Assembly: GCA_028823185.1 (NCBI GenBank) | Contig: JAPKBY010000019.1 | Span: 1 to 12,705 of the forward strand | Origin: Planctomycetota bacterium | GTDB lineage: Bacteria > Planctomycetota > UBA1135 > GCA-002686595 | Length of the DNA: 12,705 nt | Reading direction: 5' to 3' | Shown: positions 1 through 7,385 of the stretch, in pieces | Numbering within the stretch: position 1 is the first letter of the stretch | How the letters are laid out: each line of letters begins with the position of its first letter | Program-made: the position numbers and the translations under genes | Notes under the pieces: generated by a model | Told to the model about the DNA's origin: nothing | The model's input: only the letters and a program-made list of their open reading frames with translations | The model's database searches: none

Positions 1-1499
1 TCGAACATCTTCTGCTCGACGGGGAAGCCATACTGACCTCGCTTGAGGCGCCAGCCGGCAGCCTTTGAGAGCAGATCTCGCATCCAAACCGGCCCCTCTT
101 CGACGTGCTTGTCGTAGATGGAGGCGGTGTTGTTGTAGTGAGTCCAAGTCTCGCGAACGGAGAGCGGGATCGGCGTGTTCTGCGCGTTGTATTTGTATTC
201 GAAGCAGTCGCCCCACTCTTTGAAGCCGTTGGGAGGGTTGTAGCCCAGCTTGATCGCGGCGTCCCAGTCTTCGGTGCCCGGGATGGGGCGGAAGGGGTAG
301 ACCTCTGAGCCAGCGAGCGGGAAGGCGTGCTTCACTCGGGCGGCTTGTTTGAGGGTCTCCTCCATGGAGTCTTGAGTCTCACCGGGATATCCAATGATCC
401 AGAAGGTGCCAGGGACGATGTTTCGCTTGGCTAGCTCTCCGACAGCTGTCGGGATGTTCTCAATCCCGATGTTCTTCTTAATGCGCTCCTGCATTTCCTT
501 AGTGCCTGTCTCGGCACCCAACCACAAGAGGTGACACTTCGACTCCTCGAGCAGGTCGAGGGTCTCTTTCTTGTAGCGCATGATCGTCTCGACCTCGATC
601 GTACCGTTCCAGTGGATCGGTACCTTGAGGTCGACGAGCTCTTGGCAGAACTCCTTCGTGCGCTTCTCCGCGACGCCGAAGTTGGCGTCTTGGAAGCGCA
701 AGACATCGAACTTGAAGCGCTGCTGAAGCTCTGCGATCTCTTCTGCGAGCTGCTTGCCGGGGATCGCTTTCCAGCGCCTCCCTGTGAGGGCAGGCGAGCA
801 GCAGAATGTGCAAGGCTCAGGGCAACCGAAGCTCGAGAAGTGACTGAAGGCGCGCGGCGGGTTCTCCGGGGTCCAGTGACCTGGGAGCGGGAAGCGGTGG
901 CGGACCTTCATTTGGGTCGGTCGCACCTGCAGCTCGGCATAGCGCTCGTACTCCAAGAGGTGCCAGGGCACCGGATGGAACTTGTCGAAGCCGACTACCT
1001 CGCGGTGGTCGGTGTAGATGGTGCGTCCGTCACGGCGAACGGCGAGCCCCGCGATGTTGGCGAGATCTTCGCCGCTGTCGAGGGCTTTGACGATCTCTAG
1101 AAAGGCGATCTCGCCTTGTCCTATGCACACTGCGTCGGCGATGTTCGCGTCGAGGTACATCTCGGGGGTGACGCTAGGGAACCAGCCTCCCCAGATGATC
1201 GGGAGGTTGGGATAGCGTTCTCGGACGGCCTGGGCGACGACAAAGCCGTCGTAGACCTGATAGCCGAGGATGCATGAGCTGGCGAAGCAGAGCGCGCCAT
1301 CGCAGGCCTCGAGGACCTTCTCGATGTAGTTCTCTTCGATCATCGCATCGAGCATCACGACCTCATAGCCCTCTGCGACCGGCCCGGAGGCGATCTGGAG
1401 GAGCTCCAGCGGCAAGAGGTCTGCGCTGAACATCTCTCCGCGCGTCGGGTCAGCCCGATGGGGGAGGAAGGTGACGATCTTTTTCTTTTGCTGAATCAC
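1..1499 (-). CDS. B12-binding radical SAM protein, copy 1 (3' end cut by window edge)
   Basis: Probable cobalamin-binding radical SAM enzyme, cytoplasmic, substrate unknown. The frame is open from a GTG at 1499-1497 to the left edge (499 codons). The protein starts (M)IQQKKKIVTFLPHRADP and aligns end to end with the gene just upstream, which begins MIQHKKRLVLFLPHRANP; more than half the N-terminal residues match by eye. The N-terminal 150 or so residues look like a B12-binding Rossmann domain (ADLLPLELLQIA, GYEVVMLDAM, PIIWGGWFPSV). The radical SAM cluster motif CPEPCTFC supplies Cys226, Cys230 and Cys233, followed by CSP. Later landmarks are RFQDANFGV, WNGTIEVETI, LGAETGT and IIGYPGET. I see no canonical DxHxxG cobalamin motif, as is common in BchE/HpnP-like members. 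Judging from the paralog, about 30 C-terminal residues are missing. The GTG was chosen because it matches the paralog's Met and sits 10 bases past the upstream stop, so translation is probably coupled. No clear SD is visible. Confidence 0.9.
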   Translation of the reverse strand, partial: MIQQKKKIVTFLPHRADPTRGEMFSADLLPLELLQIASGPVAEGYEVVMLDAMIEENYIEKVLEACDGALCFASSCILGYQVYDGFVVAQAVRERYPNLPIIWGGWFPSVTPEMYLDANIADAVCIGQGEIAFLEIVKALDSGEDLANIAGLAVRRDGRTIYTDHREVVGFDKFHPVPWHLLEYERYAELQVRPTQMKVRHRFPLPGHWTPENPPRAFSHFSSFGCPEPCTFCCSPALTGRRWKAIPGKQLAEEIAELQQRFKFDVLRFQDANFGVAEKRTKEFCQELVDLKVPIHWNGTIEVETIMRYKKETLDLLEESKCHLLWLGAETGTKEMQERIKKNIGIENIPTAVGELAKRNIVPGTFWIIGYPGETQDSMEETLKQAARVKHAFPLAGSEVYPFRPIPGTEDWDAAIKLGYNPPNGFKEWGDCFEYKYNAQNTPIPLSVRETWTHYNNTASIYDKHVEEGPVWMRDLLSKAAGWRLKRGQYGFPVEQKMF

Positions 1500-1509
1500 A
1501 GGCGGCGTC

Positions 1510-3105
1510 TCAGGCAGGGGCGTGAGGTGTCACGCCAGAGGTTTGATCGAGTTGGAGCATGTCGGCTTGGGTGCGGTATCCCATCATCTTCACGTAGAGG
1601 TGGAAGAGCTTGTGCTCGACTGGGAAGGCGAAGTTTTGGCTGCGGAGGCGCCAGCCAGAGATTCGCTGCATCAGGTCGCGGATCGGGCCTAGGCCCTCGT
1701 CTGCGAGGCTGTCGTAAAAGGTAGAGGTCACGCCGTAACGCTTCCAACGCGTGATGACGTCGAGCGGAAGCCCGATGTCGTCGTACTCGTATTTGTACTC
1801 GAGGCAGCTGCCCCAGTCGGCGAGCTTCGTCGGCGGTTGATAGCCGAGCTTGACCGAGGAGTCGAAATCCTCCGTGCCGGGGATCGGACGGAAGGGGAAG
1901 ATGTCGCTGGGAGAGTTTTGAAAGAGGTGCTTGATCTTTGCGGCGACCTCGATGGTCTTGTTCATCGACTCAAGCGACTCACCTGGATATCCAATGATCC
2001 ATGAGACCCCGGTCTGAATGCCGCGCTCGTTTAAGCGTCTGAGAGAGCTCTCGAGGGCTCCCTCGATGTCGATCTTCTTCTTGATGACTTGCTGCTGCTC
2101 GTAGCTCCCTGCTTCGGCGCCGAGCGCTGCCATGTGGAAGCCAGAGGCCGCCAGCTTGTCGAGCGACTCGTCCTTGTAGCGGTTGATCGTCTCGATCTCG
2201 TAGGTGCCGTTCCACCAGAAGGGTGAGCCTTGGTCGATGATCCCGTCACAGAACTCGTTCGAGCGCTTCTCGTGCACACCGAAGTTGGCATCTTGGAAGC
2301 GGACGAGGTTGAAGTTGAAGCGCTCGTGGCACTCCATGATTCGTTCAGCGAGGAGCTTGCCTGGGATGGCCTTCCAGCGACGGTTTGTGACCATCGGGCT
2401 GCAGCAGAAGGTGCAGGGCTCCGGGCAGCCATAGCTCGAGTAGTAGCTGAAGCCTCGGAGGGGTGTGCCGGGCTTCATGTCCCAAGGGTCAGCGTATTTG
2501 TGGCGAACCTTCCAATCACTCTTCTCGTTTTGGAGAGTGACATACTTCTCAAAGTCGAGCAGGTGCCACGGCACATCAGGGATCTTGTCGAAGCCGACGA
2601 CCGCGCGGTGCTCGGTGTATACCGGGCTGCCGTCTTTTCCTTTGACGACGAGACCAGGGACGCTCTCGAGACTCTCTCCAGCGTCGAGGGCGTGGACGAT
2701 GTCTCGGAAGGTGAGCTCGCCTTGTCCGAGCGCGACCGCGTCTGCGACGTTCTCGTTGATGTAAGTCTCAGGGACGACGCTGGGGAACCAGCCACCCCAG
2801 ATGATCGGGAGGTCCGGGAAGCGCTGTCGGATGGCGCGTGCCACCTCCGCGCCGTGGGTGACCTGATAGCCGAGGATGCAAGAGCTCGCGAAGAGGAGGG
2901 CGCCGTCGCAGGCCTCCATGACTCGCTCCATATAATCTTCATGAATCATCGCATCGATGATCTGGACGTCGTAGCCCTCTTGATCAGGGAAGCCTGCGAT
3001 TTGGAGAAGCTCCAAGGGGAGCAGGTCCGCGCTCACGCGGATCCCTTGCGCGGGGTTTGCCCTGTGAGGCAAGAAGAGGACCAGGCGCTTTTTATGCTGA
3101 ATCAT
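1510..3105 (-). CDS. B12-binding radical SAM protein, copy 2
   Basis: Complete 531-residue enzyme and tandem paralog of the downstream gene. Residues 1 to about 155 form a B12-binding-like domain (SADLLPLELLQIAGF, GYDVQIIDAM, IIWGGWFPSVVPE, ADAVALGQGE). The radical SAM core follows, with CPEPCTFC giving Cys227, Cys231 and Cys234 for the 4Fe-4S cluster. Further core landmarks are RFQDANFGV, the SAM-site-like LGAEAGS and WIIGYPGES. The roughly 100 C-terminal residues (PFRPIPGTEDF, ISGWRLRSQNF, FPVEHKLFHLYVKMMGY) are shared with the paralog and look family specific. Members of this broad class methylate or cyclise unactivated carbons in lipids, tetrapyrroles or natural products; the substrate cannot be read here. 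ATG 3105 is the only start before an in-frame stop. It has no good SD but sits in a short direct repeat. The gene leads into copy 1 with a 10-base gap. Confidence 0.92.
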   Translation of the reverse strand: MIQHKKRLVLFLPHRANPAQGIRVSADLLPLELLQIAGFPDQEGYDVQIIDAMIHEDYMERVMEACDGALLFASSCILGYQVTHGAEVARAIRQRFPDLPIIWGGWFPSVVPETYINENVADAVALGQGELTFRDIVHALDAGESLESVPGLVVKGKDGSPVYTEHRAVVGFDKIPDVPWHLLDFEKYVTLQNEKSDWKVRHKYADPWDMKPGTPLRGFSYYSSYGCPEPCTFCCSPMVTNRRWKAIPGKLLAERIMECHERFNFNLVRFQDANFGVHEKRSNEFCDGIIDQGSPFWWNGTYEIETINRYKDESLDKLAASGFHMAALGAEAGSYEQQQVIKKKIDIEGALESSLRRLNERGIQTGVSWIIGYPGESLESMNKTIEVAAKIKHLFQNSPSDIFPFRPIPGTEDFDSSVKLGYQPPTKLADWGSCLEYKYEYDDIGLPLDVITRWKRYGVTSTFYDSLADEGLGPIRDLMQRISGWRLRSQNFAFPVEHKLFHLYVKMMGYRTQADMLQLDQTSGVTPHAPA

Positions 3106-3126
3106 GAGTGGTGATTTATGAGTGGT
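3104..3126. repeat. 9-bp direct repeat overlapping the radical SAM start
   Basis: The 9-mer atgagtggt occurs at 3104-3112 and again at 3118-3126, five bases apart. On the coding (minus) strand this gives two copies of ACCACTCAT, the second running into the ATG at 3105-3103. It occupies the place where an SD should be, and none is visible. It could be a small operator or a chance duplication; with only two copies this is weak. Confidence 0.4.
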
Positions 3127-3334
3127 CTAAGTCCCCTGTGGGCCCGCTCATCTCGCTGAGGTTGGTTCCGAAGCTGCAAACCTTCCGTCTACGGGATGTT
3201 ACCACCTAGTCGATAATCAGGATGGGTTCAGGGATCTAGACTCCTGCGTATCGTCCCATTCAGGGCGAGCACTAAGGCCTTGGCGCCTCTTTATGTTCAG
3301 GCAATCCCTTAGATGGGGCAGCCGTCGACACGCA

Positions 3335-4033
3335 CTAGGGCGCCTCTTCGACAGATTTGGGCTTGTAGTAGCGCCAAGAACCCGGGATTAGGGCTTCCCA
3401 GGAGGGGTCAATGAACTCATAGCTAGCATTTAGGGCCGCAGAGTCGAGTGACGCGGGATCATCTACATAAGGAAAAGATGCGATCTCGACCTTAAAAAGG
3501 GCCCTTTGAGGTTGAGGGTCGTCATTTTTCTCAAGGAGACGAGTCACAATGAAGCGCCCAGGGAGCTCCTCTGCTTTGGACCAAACCCCAAGCTCCTGTC
3601 GCTGTATAAGGACCCAGAGAGGCACTCCTAGGCTGTCTTGAGCGCCTTCAATGACCTCTAACGGGACTTCAGGGGGCGATTGCTGGTCCATTCCGGATAG
3701 AAAGGCCTCCGCTTCGGCGCGGGCATCATTTATGCGAGCTGGATCGGAAATGGCTCTTCCTGCAGCAAGCGGGAGGCAGACATTGGTCAGCGCTAGGCGC
3801 CTCAAGTGTGGCTGTGTAAATCTGGGGCCTAGGGGCTGGAGCGCGAGAGCGATCGGGTCGACATCCTCCGCTCTAATAGGCTCTCCAGCACAGATTAAGA
3901 CAGTGCCCTCAGGCCAAATCTTCGATGCTTGAGGCTCGCCAGTCTCTCCAGCGCAGGCCGAGAGGACGAGGAGCGGAGTCCAAATAGCGCTCGCTGCAAG
4001 GCAGAGGGAGCTTGCTCTCAAAGCTGTCTTCAA
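3335..4033 (-). CDS. putative lipoprotein, possibly SurA/parvulin-related
   Basis: 232-residue exported protein. The N-terminus MKTALRASSLCLAAS has two positive charges followed by a hydrophobic stretch ending in LVLSAC. This lipobox predicts lipid attachment at Cys27 and an envelope location. The mature part opens with VLICAGEPIRAEDVDP, which resembles the VNGxxI strand and helix that start SurA/PpiC-type foldases. A later segment, LGVWSKAEELPGRFIVTRLLE, loosely recalls the end of a parvulin domain, but I cannot confirm a catalytic domain. Cys48 and Cys86 are the only cysteines in the mature part besides the lipidated one and could pair. The start is a TTG at 4033-4031, one base after the upstream gene's stop, which implies coupled translation. 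A parvulin-like gene lies just beyond the divergent neighbour, so a shared foldase role is possible but inferred. Confidence 0.8.
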   Translation of the reverse strand: MKTALRASSLCLAASAIWTPLLVLSACAGETGEPQASKIWPEGTVLICAGEPIRAEDVDPIALALQPLGPRFTQPHLRRLALTNVCLPLAAGRAISDPARINDARAEAEAFLSGMDQQSPPEVPLEVIEGAQDSLGVPLWVLIQRQELGVWSKAEELPGRFIVTRLLEKNDDPQPQRALFKVEIASFPYVDDPASLDSAALNASYEFIDPSWEALIPGSWRYYKPKSVEEAP

Positions 4034-4034
4034 T

Positions 4035-4745
4035 TCAGCCCGGCTGGTCGAAGGATTTGACGAAGCCGAGGCCTCGCTTGGTCAAAAACTCATAAGCGGA
4101 GGTGATGTTGTCTTCAATCTCATCCAATCCATCAGGGACGTTCACTTGTCCGAAGCTGCTCTGGTTTTCGAGAAAGAGAGAGCGTGGATCCTGAGCATAA
4201 GACTCGATCCGGAGGGCGTTGGCGTTCGGCCTTTCCTCCGTGAATTCAGCCAAGTTGCCGTCTGGCTCTTGAGGTGGGAAGACCATTCTGAGGCCCCAGA
4301 TCGCCGGGTCATTCTCGAAATGCTCAAGCGGGCCTTGCTGCTTGAAGAGGCCCTTGCGGAGGAGCTCCCGGCTGTCTTGATAGTGGCGAGGGTTTACCAG
4401 GGAGCGGATGGTGACCTGCTGGGCGCTGAAGTCTTTCAGTCCGGACTGTTCGGTCACGGCCTCTGTGATTGATCTGACGCGGGCTGCGAAGTCTTCGCAG
4501 GTGAGAGCGCCGAGCTCTTCTCGAAACTGGAAGCGATCTGGGAGGAAGACCGCTTGTGACACCGCGCCCGGCCTCATGGACGGATTGGTCAGAACAGGCC
4601 CCATCGGGGTGATGGCGAAGCTCGTATATGGAGGGTTTCCCCCCTGAAAGAGGCCATTATGGACGCGCTGGACGGCTCCCACATCCGTCTTTGACGGGGG
4701 ATGCATGAGCTCACAGATGAAGGCGATGGTTCGAGTGTCGTACAC
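4035..4745 (-). CDS. hypothetical protein, 236 residues
   Basis: I do not recognise this family. No signal peptide or membrane segment is visible, so it is probably cytoplasmic. The N-terminus contains an apparent strand, TRTIAFICELMHPPSKTD, then VHNGLFQGG, PYTSFAITPMGP and a long charged middle. The C-terminus is ITSAYEFLTKRGLGFVKSF. The GTG start at 4745 is the furthest possible (in-frame TGA five codons upstream) and keeps the IAFICEL strand; an internal ATG at 4706 would delete it. No convincing SD is seen before either. The gene is translationally linked to the lipoprotein gene, with stop and next start separated by one base, and it diverges from the secreted parvulin gene across 236 bp. 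Codon use looks like that of its neighbours. The clean tandem arrangement argues that it is a real gene. Confidence 0.75.
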   Translation of the reverse strand: MYDTRTIAFICELMHPPSKTDVGAVQRVHNGLFQGGNPPYTSFAITPMGPVLTNPSMRPGAVSQAVFLPDRFQFREELGALTCEDFAARVRSITEAVTEQSGLKDFSAQQVTIRSLVNPRHYQDSRELLRKGLFKQQGPLEHFENDPAIWGLRMVFPPQEPDGNLAEFTEERPNANALRIESYAQDPRSLFLENQSSFGQVNVPDGLDEIEDNITSAYEFLTKRGLGFVKSFDQPG

Positions 4746-4981
4746 GGTCTTATGGGTTCAATTCAGCGGTTTAGTCTCGTCTCCGACCCAGTATCGGCCC
4801 TGATGCTAGGATATTCGCCCTCATTAGGGGTCCGAATGCTCAAGCGGATCGATCTATCTAACGATTATCTCTTTGGAAAGCCCAACGCCCACGCTGGGTG
4901 ATGCGTAACACAATGAGCCACGTAGGCTCTTCTGGTCCTAACTAACAGTACTCCCGACAACATCTGTTGTTGGATTGAAAC
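4746..4981. promoter_or_regulatory. divergent intergenic region with inverted repeats
   Basis: This 236-bp spacer separates the minus-strand hypothetical/lipoprotein pair from the plus-strand parvulin gene, so it should hold promoters for both. I could not pick out a confident -35/-10 pair. Two inverted repeats are visible: GAGCC-ACGTA-GGCTC at 4915-4929, and ACAACA-TC-TGTTGT at 4957-4970, just before the parvulin ATG. Confidence 0.5.
4957..4970. promoter_or_regulatory. palindrome ACAACA-TC-TGTTGT ahead of the parvulin gene
   Basis: Perfect six-base inverted repeat with a two-base spacer, ending 11 bases before the ATG at 4982 and immediately upstream of a weak GGA (4972-4974) that is the only SD candidate. 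It could be a repressor half-site pair. As RNA, a two-base loop is too tight, so fewer pairs would form. A regulatory role is inferred only from symmetry and position. Confidence 0.35.
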
Positions 4982-6826
4982 ATGAATACCCTCCTCCTCT
5001 TAGCCCTGCTCCTTCCTTCGTCCGCAGCCGCGGTGCAGTCTGATTTTGGCGTGCCCGTGAAGGTCAACGGAGTCCTGATCGAGGACGCCGCGATCAAGCG
5101 TCACATCATCTATGGTCCTTGCCGCCCCGCTCTGGAGTGGCGCAGGATCAACGCTCTGCTTCAAACAGAGATCGAAAGGCGAGTGACCGCTGGAGAGCCG
5201 ACAGATCACTTGACGCCTTCGAAGGAAGAGTTTCAGCGCATCTACGCAACGAAGATCACTGAGTTTGAAGAACGCTTCCCCACGCTCGACGTCTCCGCCG
5301 AGGTGCGACGCGCCTATCGGAACATGGAGTGGTATCGCCGCGAGCTCGAGATGGACCTCGTCTTCGATAACACATTCGTACCTGACGATCCCGATCAGTG
5401 GCCGGCGCTGACCTTTGAGGCGCTGCGCGCAGAGGCCGGGGAGATCTTGATTGATGACTTCCGTCAGAGCTATGAGCGTCGAACGAACTTCTACGCTGAG
5501 GCGCTCGCAGTATGGGAAGATGCCAAGGCCTCTTACCCTGACCGCGTTAAGGCTTATGAAGCAGAGCTCGCTGAGTGGGAGCGCAAGCGCGCGGCAAAAG
5601 AAGAGCTCGGTGATCAACCCTCAGCACCTGAGGGGCCCGGCGAGGAGCCTGAGTTCCCCGAGGAGGACGCGATGTATCGCTCCATCCTGCGACAGATGGT
5701 CAGAGACATGCTCTTTAAGACAGCGAGCACTCTTACCTCGATCGATGGCCTCCCGGCAGAGACCGTGATGGCGCTCGATGTCAACTCGGATGGAGTGATG
5801 GAGTACACCTGGGCGACGCAGGAGATGTGGGACGACGTCAAGGACACAGTCACAGAGAAAGAGATCGAAGACGCTAAGCGCTTCCTCTCCAAGCTTGAGG
5901 CCGCGAAGCAGCGCATGGCGGGAGAGGAGTTCCTCATCACCGCGGAAGACGCGAAGGCGACGATGACAGAGAAGGACGGCGGCGCTGGTTTCCAGAGCGC
6001 ACAGTTCAACATCGGGATGGTCGCCGTTGGCAACCACCAGTTCCCCTCTGTCGAGTCTTATAGCGACTATTATCGACTCCTCGAATCCCATCGAAGGAAG
6101 GTCGAGCCGACCATCGTTGCGCCCCTAGAGGGCGGCATCGCGGAGCCCCTCAGGGAGCACCTCGTGCGAGCGAACAAGATCATGGGGCTGGGGAAAGTCG
6201 ACTGTGAGGTGCTGCTCGTCAGCGCCTATGACTTCCCGTCCAACCAGTGGATCGAAGGTGGCTGGGAGATCTCTAAGGAGAAAGCTGACTGGATCAAGGA
6301 AGAGATCGAGCGAAACAACCAGAGCTATTCTGAGTATCGCCGCATGCGCATGGAGGCAGCCGCTGAAGGTGTCGATTTCGATCCTAACAGCGCCCCGCAA
6401 GCCATGGATCCGCACGACTTCTGGTCACTGCTGATCGACGAGTACTGTGGTTATTGGGACCCCCCGCAGCCTGCGAAAGGTCGCCCCGGATCAGCCGTCG
6501 GTTACAAGCAAAAGGGCCGCTTCGGCGAGCGCTATCGGAACGATCTGCAAGGCATGATCGGCGAGAGTCCCTTCGTTCAGTTTGTGAGCGGTTACTCGAT
6601 CACAGACCACGTCTTCTTTGATCAGCAGGTCGGGACGATCGCTGGTCCCTTCAAGGGCCCGCACGGCTATTACCTGACGAAGGTGATGCGTCGGAAGCCT
6701 CCGACCCGTCCCTTGAACGTCGCTGATGAGCGCCACCTCGGGCTCCTGCGCGAAGATTACATTCCCTTCTCTTTGATTGAGTACTGCGAAGAGGCTTATA
6801 GCGCTGCCGCGGTCGAGGGCCTCTAG
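4982..6826 (+). CDS. secreted parvulin-like (PpiC/SurA-type) peptidyl-prolyl isomerase
   Basis: 614-residue envelope foldase candidate. Residues 1-18 form a signal peptide (MNTLLLLALLLPSSAAA). VPVKVNGVLIEDAAIKRHI at 24-42 is the VNG strand plus helix typical of SurA/PpiC N-terminal chaperone domains. Residues 165-230 are charged and coiled-coil-like, with a repeated Y-x3-L-x2-W-E-x2-K pattern (YAEALAVWEDAK, YEAELAEWERKR) and a Pro/Glu-rich stretch. A parvulin-like core is seen from about 405: CEVLLVSAYDF, then after a long insertion GYKQKGRFGERYRNDL and GTIAGPFKGPHGYYLTKVMRR, the usual closing strands. The core spans about 165 residues against the roughly 90 of a standard parvulin, because of an insertion near 417-505, so activity is uncertain. 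The role would be folding or quality control of exported proteins. Start ATG 4982 begins the signal peptide. A GC hairpin follows the stop. Confidence 0.82.
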   Translation: MNTLLLLALLLPSSAAAVQSDFGVPVKVNGVLIEDAAIKRHIIYGPCRPALEWRRINALLQTEIERRVTAGEPTDHLTPSKEEFQRIYATKITEFEERFPTLDVSAEVRRAYRNMEWYRRELEMDLVFDNTFVPDDPDQWPALTFEALRAEAGEILIDDFRQSYERRTNFYAEALAVWEDAKASYPDRVKAYEAELAEWERKRAAKEELGDQPSAPEGPGEEPEFPEEDAMYRSILRQMVRDMLFKTASTLTSIDGLPAETVMALDVNSDGVMEYTWATQEMWDDVKDTVTEKEIEDAKRFLSKLEAAKQRMAGEEFLITAEDAKATMTEKDGGAGFQSAQFNIGMVAVGNHQFPSVESYSDYYRLLESHRRKVEPTIVAPLEGGIAEPLREHLVRANKIMGLGKVDCEVLLVSAYDFPSNQWIEGGWEISKEKADWIKEEIERNNQSYSEYRRMRMEAAAEGVDFDPNSAPQAMDPHDFWSLLIDEYCGYWDPPQPAKGRPGSAVGYKQKGRFGERYRNDLQGMIGESPFVQFVSGYSITDHVFFDQQVGTIAGPFKGPHGYYLTKVMRRKPPTRPLNVADERHLGLLREDYIPFSLIEYCEEAYSAAAVEGL

Positions 6827-6831
6827 GCCCT

Positions 6832-6849
6832 GCGCGCCGCTCGGCGCGC
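6832..6849. terminator. GC-rich hairpin between convergent genes
   Basis: GCGCGCC-GCTC-GGCGCGC is a perfect seven-base stem with a four-base loop, starting six bases after the parvulin stop. It lies between convergent transcripts, where a terminator is expected. No T-tract follows on the plus strand, so it is an atypical intrinsic terminator or an RNA 3'-end stabiliser. Confidence 0.5.
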
Positions 6850-6868
6850 GTTAGAGAGAGATTGATTC

Positions 6869-6898
6869 ACGGGGTGGTCGCTAGCGCGGCTTCCCCGT
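6869..6898. terminator. second weak stem near the ispF 3' end
   Basis: ACGGGG (6869-6874) and CCCCGT (6893-6898) can pair across an 18-base loop that contains the small palindrome CGCTAGCG. It sits just downstream of the ispF stop on the minus strand. There is no clear U-tract on either side, so terminator function is tentative. Confidence 0.3.
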
Positions 6899-6905
6899 CT
6901 CTAGT

Positions 6906-7385
6906 TTAAAGCCGCTCTAAGAGACAGTTCGCGCCGACCGCGACGCCGGCGCCGTCGGCGAGCGCTCCGAGACCTTCGAGGGTCTTGCCCTTGATGTTGA
7001 CGGCGTCAGCATCGACGCCGAGAAGTTCAGCGACGCGAGCTCTCATCTGCGCTCTATGAGGTGCGATGCGCGGACCTTCCGTCGCGATGACGACGTCTAC
7101 ATTGCCGACCTTCCACCCAGCCTCATTGATGGCAGCTACCGAGGCGCGCAGCAAGTTCGCGCTGTCTGCACCCTTCCAAGCTGGATCTGTGTCTGGAAAG
7201 CGGGTGCCCAGATCATCCAGCCCGGCGGCTCCGAGGAGCGCGTCGCAGATAGCGTGAAGCACTGCGTCCCCATCTGAGTGACCATCAGGGCCCCGGTGGT
7301 GAGGCAGCTCCACACCTCCCAAGATGCAGGGTCGCCCCTCTACCAAGCGGTGGACATCGAAACCTAAGCCTGTGCGAATCTTCAT
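6906..7385 (-). CDS. ispF: 2-C-methyl-D-erythritol 2,4-cyclodiphosphate synthase
   Basis: Fifth enzyme of the MEP isoprenoid pathway, a cytoplasmic trimer that cyclises CDP-methylerythritol 2-phosphate to MEcPP with loss of CMP. It has 159 residues, normal for the family. Metal ligands are visible as GFDVHRL (Asp10, His12) and HSDGDAVLHA (His44). Other signatures are GTRFPDTDPAWKGADS, NVDVVIATEGP and NIKGKTLEGLG; the last replaces the better-known KATTTE by KGKTLE, a variant I believe occurs in other bacteria. ATG 7385 is chosen over an in-frame start 30 bases upstream because a strong SD, AAAGGAG, lies five bases before it and the protein then begins MKIRTGLGFDVH as the family does. Its ATG overlaps the ispD stop (ATGA), so the two are translationally coupled. 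Confidence 0.97.
   Translation of the reverse strand: MKIRTGLGFDVHRLVEGRPCILGGVELPHHRGPDGHSDGDAVLHAICDALLGAAGLDDLGTRFPDTDPAWKGADSANLLRASVAAINEAGWKVGNVDVVIATEGPRIAPHRAQMRARVAELLGVDADAVNIKGKTLEGLGALADGAGVAVGANCLLERL

Noticed and set aside
531..1100. Plus-strand open frame of about 189 codons
   Set aside because: Antisense to radical SAM copy 1; a shadow frame without domain features.
2230..3114. Long plus-strand open frame of about 294 codons
   Set aside because: It lies wholly antisense to radical SAM copy 2. Its composition is the mirror of a GC-rich coding strand and it shows no recognisable motif.
3106..3334. Search for a small gene, RNA or promoter in the 229-bp gap
   Set aside because: Only short, weak stems (AGGC/GCCT at 3275-3288) were found; no promoter hexamer pair, riboswitch-like fold or open frame could be supported.
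5000..6091. Several minus-strand open frames opposite the parvulin gene
   Set aside because: The plus-strand frame has a signal peptide and family motifs throughout; the antisense frames have neither.
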